This document shows positions 35,760 to 43,550 of a stretch of 64,000 nucleotides of DNA, piece by piece. Under the pieces are notes generated by a model. The model made no database searches. It was given only the letters and a program-made list of their open reading frames with translations, and was not told the DNA's origin. The stretch is from the NCBI RefSeq assembly GCF_001698125.1, contig NZ_CP013854.1:5270001-5334000 (forward strand), in the 5' to 3' direction. Position 1 is the stretch's first letter; the number at the start of each line of letters is the position of its first letter. This DNA comes from Pseudonocardia sp. HH130630-07. GTDB lineage: Bacteria > Actinomycetota > Actinomycetes > Mycobacteriales > Pseudonocardiaceae. A program made the position numbers and the translations under genes.

Positions 35760-37036
35760 TGGCCCCGGGCGCGCAGGTCGTCGCGGCGCTCGCCCGGCAG
35801 GGCCGGTGGGACACGGTGTCGCTCACCGACCGGCTCGCCGTGGCCTCCGGCTGGTCCGGGCCGGAGGAGATCGCGGGCGTCGTCGGGCACCTCGTCGGCC
35901 GCTGGCGGCGGGAACCGACGGTGCCCGACGACCTGTTCGCCGCGCAGGTGGCCGAACTGCTCGCGCTGCCCCGCAGGCACCTGCGGGTCGGTGCGCCACC
36001 GGAGCCGGTGTGGCGCTGGCCGGTGGCGCGGTGGACCGACGTCGCGATGGTGGCGCGCGGCCTGCACCTCGACGAGGGAGAGCTGGCCTGGTTCGCCGAC
36101 ACCGGCGGCTGGCTCCGGCACGTTCCGGACGGGCCGCTGGGTCACTACCGGCGGCGCTGGACGGCGTCCCGGCCGGGCACCCCACGGCTGATCGAGGCTC
36201 CGGCCCCGCGACTCGCCGAGCTGCAGCGCAGGCTGCTCCGGCGGGTGCTCGACCGGATCCCGGTGCACCCGGCCGCCCACGGGTACGTCCCGGGCCGCGG
36301 CCCGCGCACCCTCGCGCTGCTGCACGCCGCGCGGCCGATGGTGCTGCGGCTGGACCTGGAGGGCTTCTTCAGCCACGTCACCGGGGCTCGGATCGCCGGT
36401 CTGCTGCGCACGGCGGGGTATCCGGAGGCCGTGGCCACCACCCTCGCCGGGCTGCTCGTGACCGCGACCCCGCCGGCCGTGCTCCGGGCCTGCCCGCCCG
36501 CGGCCGATCCGCAGCCGCGCCGCCGCCTGCTCGACCGGCTCGCCGCGCCGCACCTCCCGCAGGGCGCACCCACCTCGCCCGCCGTCGCGAACCTGCTCAC
36601 GCACCGGCTGGACCGGCGGCTCAGTGGTCTCGCCGCCGCCGTCGGGGCACGGTACGGCCGCTACGCCGACGATCTCGTCCTCAGCGGTGCCGCGAACCTC
36701 CCGGTGCACGGTCTCGCCGCCCGGGTCGCGGCGATCGCCCGCGAGGAGGGGTTCCGGGTCCGGCCCGGCAAGACCCGGATCGCGCCGGCCCACCACCGGC
36801 AGCGGGTGACCGGTCTGGTGGTGAACTCGGGCTCGCCCGCGGCGTCCCGGCGGGACTACGACGACCTGCGGGCCCTGCTGCACAACGCGGCCCGGACCGG
36901 TCCCGCGGCGCAGAACCGGGCCGGGCACCCGGCGTTCCGGGAGCACCTGGCCGGCCGGATCGCCTGGGTCGGCGGCGGCCGGCCCAGGCGGGCGGAGGTG
37001 CTGAGATCGCTGTTCGACGCGATCTGCTGGGACTAG
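35759..37036 (+). CDS. Reverse transcriptase (retron-like RNA-directed DNA polymerase)
   Basis: A 425-residue protein with a full set of reverse transcriptase blocks. RT1 is AAHGYVPGRGPRTLALLHAA and RT3 is MVLRLDLEGFFSHV (catalytic D199). RT4 is QGAPTSPAVANLL (268-280), RT5 is YGRYADDLVLSG (D304, D305) and RT6 is FRVRPGKTRI. The RT7/thumb RVTGLVVN (349-356) contains the VTG motif common in retron enzymes. An N-terminal region of about 130 residues has no assigned domain. The native layout would be GGAG, six bases, GTG, directly after a retron-like RNA. The IS now separates them, but its terminal GGGAGA lies 10 nt before the GTG and could act as a new ribosome site. The stop overlaps the convergent MFS stop. 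Confidence 0.88.
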   Translation: MAPGAQVVAALARQGRWDTVSLTDRLAVASGWSGPEEIAGVVGHLVGRWRREPTVPDDLFAAQVAELLALPRRHLRVGAPPEPVWRWPVARWTDVAMVARGLHLDEGELAWFADTGGWLRHVPDGPLGHYRRRWTASRPGTPRLIEAPAPRLAELQRRLLRRVLDRIPVHPAAHGYVPGRGPRTLALLHAARPMVLRLDLEGFFSHVTGARIAGLLRTAGYPEAVATTLAGLLVTATPPAVLRACPPAADPQPRRRLLDRLAAPHLPQGAPTSPAVANLLTHRLDRRLSGLAAAVGARYGRYADDLVLSGAANLPVHGLAARVAAIAREEGFRVRPGKTRIAPAHHRQRVTGLVVNSGSPAASRRDYDDLRALLHNAARTGPAAQNRAGHPAFREHLAGRIAWVGGGRPRRAEVLRSLFDAICWD

Positions 37037-38499
37037 TGCACGCCGACCGACACGGGCCGGGCGGCCCCGCTCCGGCGCCGGACCGCCAGGGCCACCCCGA
37101 CGGCGGCGGTGGCGACGACGGCGGCGCAGACGAACGCGGCCTGCGTGCCACCGGCGTCCACCCCGGTGGACACCGAGGCCGACGCGGCGACGGTGACCGT
37201 GGTGAACAGCGCGGTCCCGACCGCGCCACCGAACTGCTGCAGGGTGCTGAGGATCGCGCTGCCGTGCGAGTCGAGTGACGACGGCAGGTTCCCCAGCGCG
37301 TCGGACATGACCGGCGTGAGGATGAAGGCCACCCCGACCATCATCAGCACCAGGTGGATCGCGACGACCACCCACACCGCGGACGTCGCGCCGAGCGTGG
37401 TGAACAGCCACTGCGCGATCGCGACGAGCGCCGTCCCCGGGATGACGAGCGGGCGCGCGCCGAACCGGTCGTAGAGCCGCCCGACGACCGTTCCCAGCAC
37501 CGCCATCGTGAGCCCGCCCGGCAGGATCGCCAGACCGGTGACGAACGTCGACGCGTGCAGCACGTTCTGCAGGTAGAGCGGGAGCAGGACGAACGAGCCG
37601 ATCAGTCCCATCATGCTGAGCACGATGAGGACCAGCGACACGGTGAACCGGCGGTGGGTGAAGGCCCGGAGATCGAGCAGTGCCCGGTCCTCGCGCTGCA
37701 GGCGGACCTGACGCAGCACGAACAGGACCAGGGAGAGAGCACCGACGACGATCGGGATCCACGGCGCGATCGGGGCCTCACCGTTGACCGACTCGCCGAT
37801 GCTGCTGATGCCGAACAACAGGCCGCCGAAGGCGAGGGCGGAGAGCACGACCGAGGGCAGGTCCAGGGGAGCGGCCGGGCCCCGCCGGGTCGACTCGAGC
37901 CTGCGGGCGCCCGCGACGAGCGCGAGCAGCGCGATCGGCAGGACGATCCCGAACATCCAGCGCCAGCTCAGCGAGGTCAGGATGATGCCGGAGACGGTCG
38001 GGCCGATGGCGGGTGCGACGCCGATCGCGAGGGAGACCGTGCCCATCGTCGCGCCACGGCGCTGCGGCGGGATGAGCCGGACGGCCGTGGTCATCAGCAG
38101 CGGGAGCATCACCGCGGTGCCCGACGCCTGGATGATCCGGCCGAGCATCAGCACCGCGAAGCCCGGCGCGAGCGCGCAGACCAGCGTCCCGAGCACGAAC
38201 AGCGTCATCGCGGCCAGGAAGATGTGCCGCGGGCTGAAACGGTCGAGCAGGTAGCCGGTCATCGGGATGACCACCGCCATCACGAGCAGGAACCCGCTGG
38301 TCAGCCACTGGGCGGTGCCCACGGTGATCGAGAGGTCCTGGACCAGGACCGGGAGCGCGACGCTCATGATGGTCTCGTTCAGGATCATCACGAACGCCGA
38401 GGCGGCCAGCAGCCAGATGACCAGCGGCACCGCCGTCGACTCGGACTCCGTCGCGCGGGGTCCGGTCCTGGCCGCCGGCTCGGAACCGGTGATCTCCAT
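37033..38499 (-). CDS. MFS transporter, DHA2 drug efflux family (14 TM)
   Basis: A 488-residue pump of the EmrB/QacA type. The proton-relay motif C region is GVAPAIGPTVSGIIL and motif A is MTGYLLDRFSPRHIF. TM1 carries the DHA2-like MILNETIMSVALPVLVQDL. The ATG has GGAGAG upstream. It is divergent from a TetR regulator, with two copies of a dyad operator between them. Drug or solvent export is likely. It converges on the reverse transcriptase gene with overlapping stops. Confidence 0.9.
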   Translation of the reverse strand: MEITGSEPAARTGPRATESESTAVPLVIWLLAASAFVMILNETIMSVALPVLVQDLSITVGTAQWLTSGFLLVMAVVIPMTGYLLDRFSPRHIFLAAMTLFVLGTLVCALAPGFAVLMLGRIIQASGTAVMLPLLMTTAVRLIPPQRRGATMGTVSLAIGVAPAIGPTVSGIILTSLSWRWMFGIVLPIALLALVAGARRLESTRRGPAAPLDLPSVVLSALAFGGLLFGISSIGESVNGEAPIAPWIPIVVGALSLVLFVLRQVRLQREDRALLDLRAFTHRRFTVSLVLIVLSMMGLIGSFVLLPLYLQNVLHASTFVTGLAILPGGLTMAVLGTVVGRLYDRFGARPLVIPGTALVAIAQWLFTTLGATSAVWVVVAIHLVLMMVGVAFILTPVMSDALGNLPSSLDSHGSAILSTLQQFGGAVGTALFTTVTVAASASVSTGVDAGGTQAAFVCAAVVATAAVGVALAVRRRSGAARPVSVGVH

Positions 38500-38580
38500 A
38501 CGTCTCTCCTGTCTGGGTGCGCAGATGCCGGGACTGCCTCCGGCCGTCGGGGCGGGGTCGGCGTCGACCGCCCGGGATGA

Positions 38581-38643
38581 ACCGGAGAGCCAACTCCGCT
38601 TCTGCCGACACTGTACGTTACCGGAGAGGGGTCTCCGCTACTG
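38581..38643. promoter_or_regulatory. Two tandem TetR-type operator sites
   Basis: Two 24-bp sites at 38581-38604 and 38620-38643 share the pattern ACCGGAGAG-N4-CTCCGCT-N-CTG. The core is an inverted repeat (CGGAG/CTCCG). They start 39 bp apart, between the divergent pump and TetR genes. The second lies just upstream of the TetR -10 element TATCGT (38645-38650). Confidence 0.65.
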
Positions 38644-38657
38644 CTATCGTGAGCGGC

Positions 38658-39326
38658 GTGGCCAGCGACGCATCACGTCCACCGGTGGCGCTGCGACAGG
38701 ACGCGCAGCGCAACCGGCGCCGCATCCTCGACGTGGCCCGCGAGGTCTTCACCGAGCAGGGGCTGGACGCACCCCTGGTCGAGATCACCCGGCGGGCCGG
38801 GATCGGGGACGGCACGCTCTACCGCCGGTTCCCGACCAGGGCCGACCTGCACGACGCGCTGCGCGAGGACTCCCGGGAGTCGCTGGAGCGGATCCACCAG
38901 GAGATCGAGTCGATCGAGGACGGGTGGACCGCGCTCGTCACCACGTTCGAGCGGGCGTGTGAGCTCACGGTCGCCGACCGCGCCCTCGGCGAGCTGTTCG
39001 CGATCGAGAACGCCGGCGACGACTGCGCCGAGCGGCGCCGGCACGACCGGTCCCACCGGCTGATCGACGACGTGGTGGCCCGCGCCCACCGGCAGGGCGC
39101 GGTGCACCCGGACCTGACGTCGGGGGACGTGCACATCGCCATCACCGCGCTGACGGTCCTGATCCCGGCGATGGAGGCGGTGACGCCGGGGGCGTGGCGC
39201 CGGCAGCTGACGTTCGTCCTGAACGGGCTGCGGCCCACCGGCGCCCCGGCACCGCCCGACGTGCCGGCGATCACGGCGGCGCAGCACGGCGAGATCGTGG
39301 AGCGCCTCTTCCACCGGCGCCGCTGA
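38658..39326 (+). CDS. TetR family regulator
   Basis: A 222-residue repressor. The N-terminal HTH (RRRILDVAREVFTEQGLDAPLVEITRRAGIGDGTLYRRFPTRADL) is followed by a helical ligand domain. GTG at 38658 has TATCGT seven bases upstream and no ribosome site, so a leaderless transcript is expected. Divergent from the DHA2 pump and adjacent to two dyad operators, it very probably represses the pump and itself, released by a pump substrate. Confidence 0.9.
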   Translation: MASDASRPPVALRQDAQRNRRRILDVAREVFTEQGLDAPLVEITRRAGIGDGTLYRRFPTRADLHDALREDSRESLERIHQEIESIEDGWTALVTTFERACELTVADRALGELFAIENAGDDCAERRRHDRSHRLIDDVVARAHRQGAVHPDLTSGDVHIAITALTVLIPAMEAVTPGAWRRQLTFVLNGLRPTGAPAPPDVPAITAAQHGEIVERLFHRRR

Positions 39327-39355
39327 CCCGGCTCGGAGCGCGGGGCCGGCCGGGG

Positions 39356-39427
39356 TACGGTCGGCGGTGATGGGCACTCCCGAGGCGAGCAGGGCGTAGC
39401 CACCGGTCCTCCCGGTGGCGGCGCCCT
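39356..39427 (+). promoter_or_regulatory. Leader with leaderless uORF and long hairpin upstream of a Cmx-like pump gene
   Basis: TACGGT (39356-39361) is a likely -10. GTG ATG at 39367 then opens a ten-codon frame (MMGTPEASRA) ending at TAG 39397-39399. That stop codon lies in an internal loop of a long hairpin, AGGGCG...CGCCCT outside (39391-39396, 39422-39427) and CCACCGG/CCGGTGG inside (39400-39406, 39412-39418). Translation of the uORF would therefore open the stem's 5' arm. The layout resembles the drug-induced attenuators of chloramphenicol and macrolide resistance genes. Confidence 0.5.
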
Positions 39428-39477
39428 CTGCTGCCCGCTCCCGGTGACGTGACCGGCTCCGCCGTCCGCACCGGTCA

Positions 39478-39496
39478 GCGGGCCGTACCGGCCCGC
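39478..39496 (+). promoter_or_regulatory. Hairpin directly before the pump ribosome binding site
   Basis: GCGGGCCG-TAC-CGGCCCGC is a perfect 8-bp stem with a 3-nt loop, ending 8 nt before the GGAG (39505-39508) of the Cmx-like gene. With the upstream hairpin it could form alternative structures controlling ribosome access. Confidence 0.5.
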
Positions 39497-39515
39497 TCCA
39501 CCACGGAGTCGTCCC

Positions 39516-40655
39516 GTGTTCCCTCTGCTCGTCCTCGCCTGCGCCGTGTTCGCCCAGGCGACCTCGGAGTTCATGCTCGCCGGCCTGGTACCGGTGATCG
39601 CCACCGAGCTCGGTGTCCCTCCGCTCGCGGCCGGGTCGCTGACCTCGGCCTTCGCCGCCGGAATGGTCGTCGGGGCCCCCTCGATGGCCCTGGTCGCCCG
39701 CCGGTGGCCCGCGCGCCCCACGCTGACCGCGTTCCTCGCACTGTTCGTGCTCGCCCACGTGGTGGGGGCGTTGACCCCCTCGTTCGGCGTGCTGCTCGCG
39801 ACCCGGATCGTCGCGGCGCTGGCGAACGCGGGGTTCCTCGCCGTGGCCCTCGCCGTCGCCGTGCGGATCGCACCGGCCGGCCGGACCGCGCGGGCGACCG
39901 CGACCCTGCTCGCGGGCACGACCTTGGCCCTGGTGGTGGGGGTACCGGCGGGTGCGGCGGTCGGCCACGCCCTCGGGTGGCGGGCCACGTTCTGGGCCGT
40001 CGCCGCGGTCGCCACCGTCGCGCTCCTCGCGGTCCCGGCCGGGGTGCCGCGCGAGACGGGGACGACCGGCACCACGCCCGGCGTCGGGCGGGAGCTGATC
40101 GCCCTGCGGCGCGCACCGGTGGTCGCGGCACTGGTCGCCGGTGCGCTGGTCAACGGCGGCACGTTCGCCGCCCACACCTACCTGGCCTCGGTCCTTGACG
40201 CGGCCGGCGTTCCGGTCCCGGCGGGACTCGCCGTGTTCGGCGTCGGGGCGTTCGCCGGGGTCACGGTGGCCGCACGGTTCGCGGACGCCCGTCCCCGCGG
40301 GCTCGTCACGACCGGGCTCGTGGTCCTGGTGCTCGGCTGGACCACGCTCGCGACGGCGGACGGCGCGATCCGGATCCTGCTGCTCGGACCGGTCGCGGCC
40401 GCCGCGTTCGCCGTCGGCTCCACGCTCGTCGCGCGAACGCTGGCCCTGGCGACCGGCGCCCCGGCCCTGGCCGGTGGGACGGCGACGGCGGCGCTCAACC
40501 TCGGCGCGACGCTCGGACCGCTGCTGGGCGGGGCGGCTCTGGCCGTCGCCGGGCCGGCCGGGCCGCTGTGGGCCGCGCTCGGGCTGGTGCTGCTCGCGGT
40601 CCCGGTCGCCGGCCCGGCACTCGGCGAGCGCAGATCGGCAGCGGACGGCTCCTGA
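39516..40655 (+). CDS. MFS transporter, chloramphenicol-efflux (Cmx/CmrA)-like
   Basis: A 379-residue DHA1-type transporter with about 12 helices. ATSEFMLAGLVPVIATELGV in TM1, GMVVGAPSMALVARRWPARPTLTAF (motif A) and GTTLALVVGVPAGAAVGHALGWRATFW (motif C) are the pattern seen in Cmx/CmrA and related sugar/arabinose exporters. The GTG start has GGAG 7 nt upstream. The structured leader with a short uORF strengthens a drug-resistance role. Chloramphenicol as the actual substrate is not shown. Confidence 0.85.
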   Translation: MFPLLVLACAVFAQATSEFMLAGLVPVIATELGVPPLAAGSLTSAFAAGMVVGAPSMALVARRWPARPTLTAFLALFVLAHVVGALTPSFGVLLATRIVAALANAGFLAVALAVAVRIAPAGRTARATATLLAGTTLALVVGVPAGAAVGHALGWRATFWAVAAVATVALLAVPAGVPRETGTTGTTPGVGRELIALRRAPVVAALVAGALVNGGTFAAHTYLASVLDAAGVPVPAGLAVFGVGAFAGVTVAARFADARPRGLVTTGLVVLVLGWTTLATADGAIRILLLGPVAAAAFAVGSTLVARTLALATGAPALAGGTATAALNLGATLGPLLGGAALAVAGPAGPLWAALGLVLLAVPVAGPALGERRSAADGS

Positions 40656-40660
40656 TCGGC

Positions 40661-40679
40661 CGGTGCCGGATCCGCACCG
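40661..40679. terminator. Stem-loop between convergent MFS and NUDIX genes
   Basis: CGGTGC and GCACCG form a 6-bp stem around a 7-nt loop, between two convergent genes and 6 nt after the MFS stop. It is a plausible but modest terminator. Confidence 0.45.
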
Positions 40680-40724
40680 ACCGGCATCGGGCGGCGTCGA
40701 CGTGGGTGCCGGACACCCCGGCGG

Positions 40725-41444
40725 TCAGCGCCGGAGGAGATCGGCCAGGTCCAGCTCCGGGCCCGGCGGCCACGGCCGGTGCCAGCCGCCGAGCCGCAGC
40801 ACGGCGTCGAGGACCTCACCGGTGAAGCCCCAGACCACGTCCGGGCCGATCCGGAAACCGGGTCCGCGCCAGGCGCCGTCGCCCGCCTGCAACCGGATCC
40901 GGTGCGCCGGATCGGCGAGCGCGGCGAGCGGGACCCGCAGCACCGCCTCGGTCTCCCGCGGATCGGCGGGGGCCAGCGGGCCGGGGGAGTGCCAGTGTGC
41001 GAGCACCCCGGTCACGTGGAAGCCGCTGAGCAGGACGAGCCGGGGCAGCAGCGCGACGACGTCCACCCCGGCCGGATCGAGCGCGGTCTCCTCCACGGCC
41101 TCCCGCAGCGCGGTCCCCGCCGGGTCGGAGTCGCCGTCGTCGCGCCGGCCGCCGGGGAAGGAGATCTCGCCCGGGTGGTGGCGCAACCGGCGGGCCCGGC
41201 GCTGCAGGACGACACCGGGCCCGTCGTCGTCCCGGTAGAGCAGGACGAGCACCGCCGACTGGCGGGCGTCGACGTGGTCGGCCGGATGGTCGTTGCGGCT
41301 GATGTCGCCGGCCCCGGCCGACGCGAGGCCGGTCAGCAGCGGAGCCATCCAGGCCGGGGCCCGGCCGGGGTCGGCATGGGCGGCGGCCAGCCAGGCGCGG
41401 GCCGCGGCGAGTGCCGGGTCGTCGTCGGTCACACCGTCGATCAT
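40725..41444 (-). CDS. NUDIX hydrolase (CoA pyrophosphatase-like)
   Basis: A 239-residue protein with a complete Nudix box, G-x5-E-x7-REUXEE-x2-EEXGU-like, at GGRRDDGDSDPAGTALREAVEETAL. It is preceded by HHPGEISFPGG, the arrangement typical of CoA/nucleotide pyrophosphatases of the NudL type. It probably cleans up CoA derivatives or nucleotide diphosphates. It is followed closely by the VOC gene further upstream on the same strand. Confidence 0.9.
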   Translation of the reverse strand: MIDGVTDDDPALAAARAWLAAAHADPGRAPAWMAPLLTGLASAGAGDISRNDHPADHVDARQSAVLVLLYRDDDGPGVVLQRRARRLRHHPGEISFPGGRRDDGDSDPAGTALREAVEETALDPAGVDVVALLPRLVLLSGFHVTGVLAHWHSPGPLAPADPRETEAVLRVPLAALADPAHRIRLQAGDGAWRGPGFRIGPDVVWGFTGEVLDAVLRLGGWHRPWPPGPELDLADLLRR

Positions 41445-41469
41445 GCTCCCCGGCCGGGCCCCGCCGGGA

Positions 41470-41856
41470 CTACAGGTACGGCCGGGTCAGGATCTCCAGG
41501 CCGTGCCCGGCCGGGTCGCGGAAGTAGACCCCGCGCCCGCCGTGCCCGTGGTTGATCTCGCCGGGCCGGCGGCCGTGCGGATCGGCCCAGTGCTCGACGC
41601 CGTCGGCCACCAGCCGTGCGTACGCCCGGTCGAACAGCTCGTCGTCGACGAGGAAGGCGTAGTGCTGCGGCTGGATCTCCGGGAACGCGTCCGCCGGCAG
41701 GTCGGCGAACTGGATGAGGACGCCGCCGTCGAGCATCAGGTTGGTGAACGGCCCCCAGGACGGGGCGTCGGCCGCCTCCAGGACGTGCCGGTAGAACTCC
41801 GCCGACACCGTGCGATCCCGGGCGGCGACGATGGTGTGGTTGAACGTGCAGGTCAT
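41470..41856 (-). CDS. VOC family (glyoxalase/dioxygenase fold) protein
   Basis: A 128-residue single-domain VOC protein. HTIVAARDRTVSAEFYRHVLEA starts the first beta-alpha-beta-beta-beta module, HYAFLVDDELFDRAYARL the second. The C-terminal GGRGVYFRDPAGHGLEILTRP carries the conserved metal-ligand region (His, Glu). The ATG at 41856 has GAGGAG upstream; longer in-frame starts lack this. The function could be fosfomycin/bleomycin resistance-like or isomerase; neighbours do not decide. Confidence 0.88.
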   Translation of the reverse strand: MTCTFNHTIVAARDRTVSAEFYRHVLEAADAPSWGPFTNLMLDGGVLIQFADLPADAFPEIQPQHYAFLVDDELFDRAYARLVADGVEHWADPHGRRPGEINHGHGGRGVYFRDPAGHGLEILTRPYL

Positions 41857-41945
41857 GGGTCTCCTCAGGACGAACTGCGGGACCGCGCGACACGACCGGA
41901 CTACACGACCGGAGAAGGAGCTGCACCCGCGGGCCCGTGCGGGAT

Positions 41946-41964
41946 GCCGACGCATGGCGTCGGC
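41946..41964. promoter_or_regulatory. Hairpin in the VOC gene leader region
   Basis: GCCGACGC-ATG-GCGTCGGC is a perfect 8-bp stem with a 3-nt loop, 90 nt upstream of the VOC start. It may be an operator dyad or leader hairpin. The rest of 41857-42037 holds no recognisable gene. Confidence 0.4.
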
Positions 41965-42037
41965 GGTGCGATGACTCCTTCCGCTGGGCCCATCGGGGGC
42001 GCATCCGGGACGCTAGCAGCGAGCCCCGGTGGCCGGC

Positions 42038-42054
42038 GAGCACAATGTGTGCTC
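42038..42054 (-). terminator. Palindromic terminator of the acyl-CoA synthetase gene
   Basis: GAGCACA-ATG-TGTGCTC is a perfect 7-bp stem with a 3-nt loop that begins within the stop codon of the acyl-CoA synthetase gene. Position and strength fit a terminator for the leftward transcript. Confidence 0.55.
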
Positions 42055-43435
42055 AGGTCCCGAGCAGCTTCTTCTGCACCTTCCCCATCGGGTTCCGCGG
42101 CAGTGCGTCGACGAACACGACCTCCCGCGGGCGCTTGTGCCGCGACAGCTGGGCGGCCACGTGGTCGATCAACGCCTCGCCGGGGCCCTCGCCGACGACG
42201 AACGCCACGATCTTCTGGCCCAGGTCGGGGTCGGGCAGGCCCACGACGGCGACCTCGGCCACCGCCGGGTGGTCCAGCAGCACGGCCTCGATCTCGCCGG
42301 AACCGATCCGGTACCCGCCGGACTTGATCAGGTCGGTGGACTCGCGGCCGACGATCCGGTGGAACCCGCCGGCGTCACGCACCGCGAGGTCGCCGGTGCG
42401 GAACCAGCCGTCGGCGGACCAGCACTCGGCGTTCGCGTCCGGCCGGTTGAGGTAGCCGCCGAACAGCATCGGGCCCCGTACCTCCAGCCGGCCGACGGTC
42501 TCGCCGTCGTCCGGGACGGCACCGGTCTCGCCCTCCTCGGCCGGGGCCAGCCGGGTCGTGGCCCCCGGCACCGGCAGCCCGACCCAGCCCGCGCGACGTT
42601 CGCCACCGGCCGTCGCACTGAGCGTGATCATCGTCTCGGTCATGCCGTACCGCTCGACCGGAGCCTGGCCGGTGAGGCCGGCGATCCGCTCGAACAACGA
42701 CGCCGGCAGCGGCGCGCTGCCCGAGACGAGCAGCCGGGCCCCGGCCAGCGCCCTGGCGGACTCCGGCTCCTCGACGATCCGGTTCCACACCGTCGGCACC
42801 CCGAAGTAGACGGTGCCCCCCGCCGCGGCGTAGCGGGCGGGCTGGGGCTTCACGGTGTGCACGACCCGCGACCCGCGCCGCAGCGACCCGAGCACGCCGA
42901 GGATCAGGCCGTGCACGTGGAACAGCGGCAGGCCGTGCGCGACGGTGTCGTCGGGGGTCCAGTCCCACACCTCGAACAGGGCGTCGAGCCCGGCCGCGAT
43001 CGCACCGCCGGAGAGCTGCGCCCCCTTGGGTGCACCGGTGGTCCCCGAGGTGTAGAGCAGCATCGCGGTCCGCTCCGGATCGGTCTCCCGGGCCGTGACC
43101 GGCTGCGAGCCGGGTACGACCGGCGGCAGGGACACGTCGTCCGGGCACGCCCCGGCCCACGCCGTCGCGCCGGAGTCGCGGAGCACGTGCCCGCGCTCGG
43201 CCGGGCCGGAGTCCGGCGGCACCGGGACGACCGGTACTCCCGCGAGCAGGCACCCGGTCACCGCCACGACGGTGTCCAGCGACGCGGTGGCGTGCACCGC
43301 CACCGGACCGTCGCCCGGGATCCCGGCGGCGAACCGGCCGGCCCGGTCGAGCAGCTCGGAACGGGACAGCGCATCGTCGCCGACGACGACCGCGCGGTCG
43401 AGATCGTGCCCGGCCGTGAGCGAGGTGAGCAACAA
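42053..43435 (-). CDS. Acyl-CoA synthetase (malonyl-CoA synthetase MatB-like)
   Basis: A 460-residue adenylate-forming ligase. The AMP-binding P-loop is LLYTSGTTGAPKGA, then PLFHVHGL, VERYGMTETMI, DGWFRTGDLA and GRESTDLIKSGGYRIGSGEIEAVL. The catalytic lysine is in PRNPMGKVQKKLL. The set is closest to malonyl/methylmalonyl-CoA synthetases. TTG at 43435 was chosen because GGGAGA lies 6 nt upstream and the following residues fit MatB N-termini. An ATG at 43498 is the longer alternative. It is divergent from an IclR regulator that likely controls it. Confidence 0.83.
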   Translation of the reverse strand: MLLTSLTAGHDLDRAVVVGDDALSRSELLDRAGRFAAGIPGDGPVAVHATASLDTVVAVTGCLLAGVPVVPVPPDSGPAERGHVLRDSGATAWAGACPDDVSLPPVVPGSQPVTARETDPERTAMLLYTSGTTGAPKGAQLSGGAIAAGLDALFEVWDWTPDDTVAHGLPLFHVHGLILGVLGSLRRGSRVVHTVKPQPARYAAAGGTVYFGVPTVWNRIVEEPESARALAGARLLVSGSAPLPASLFERIAGLTGQAPVERYGMTETMITLSATAGGERRAGWVGLPVPGATTRLAPAEEGETGAVPDDGETVGRLEVRGPMLFGGYLNRPDANAECWSADGWFRTGDLAVRDAGGFHRIVGRESTDLIKSGGYRIGSGEIEAVLLDHPAVAEVAVVGLPDPDLGQKIVAFVVGEGPGEALIDHVAAQLSRHKRPREVVFVDALPRNPMGKVQKKLLGT

Positions 43436-43550
43436 CGTCGTTCTCCCGTCGGTGAGCTCTTGTCGATCGGTCCACCAGGTGGCACGGTGGTTCACCATGT
43501 GGACCGACCCTGCAGGACGCTAGGTCACCCGTTCCGGAGGGGTCAAGCTC

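Noticed and set aside
35221..36102. 293-codon minus-strand frame crossing the IS right end into the RT gene
   Set aside because: Only the part from GTG 35709 is transposase; the rest is antisense to the RT coding sequence and outside the IS boundary.
35323..37278. 651-codon plus-strand frame through the IS and RT
   Set aside because: Out of frame with the RT motifs and composed of Arg/Gly/Ala repeats; a shadow.
39397..39427. Hairpin at 39391-39427 as a terminator of the tetR gene
   Set aside because: It could end the tetR transcript, but a TANNNT promoter and short ORF lie between it and tetR, so a leader role for the pump gene explains more.
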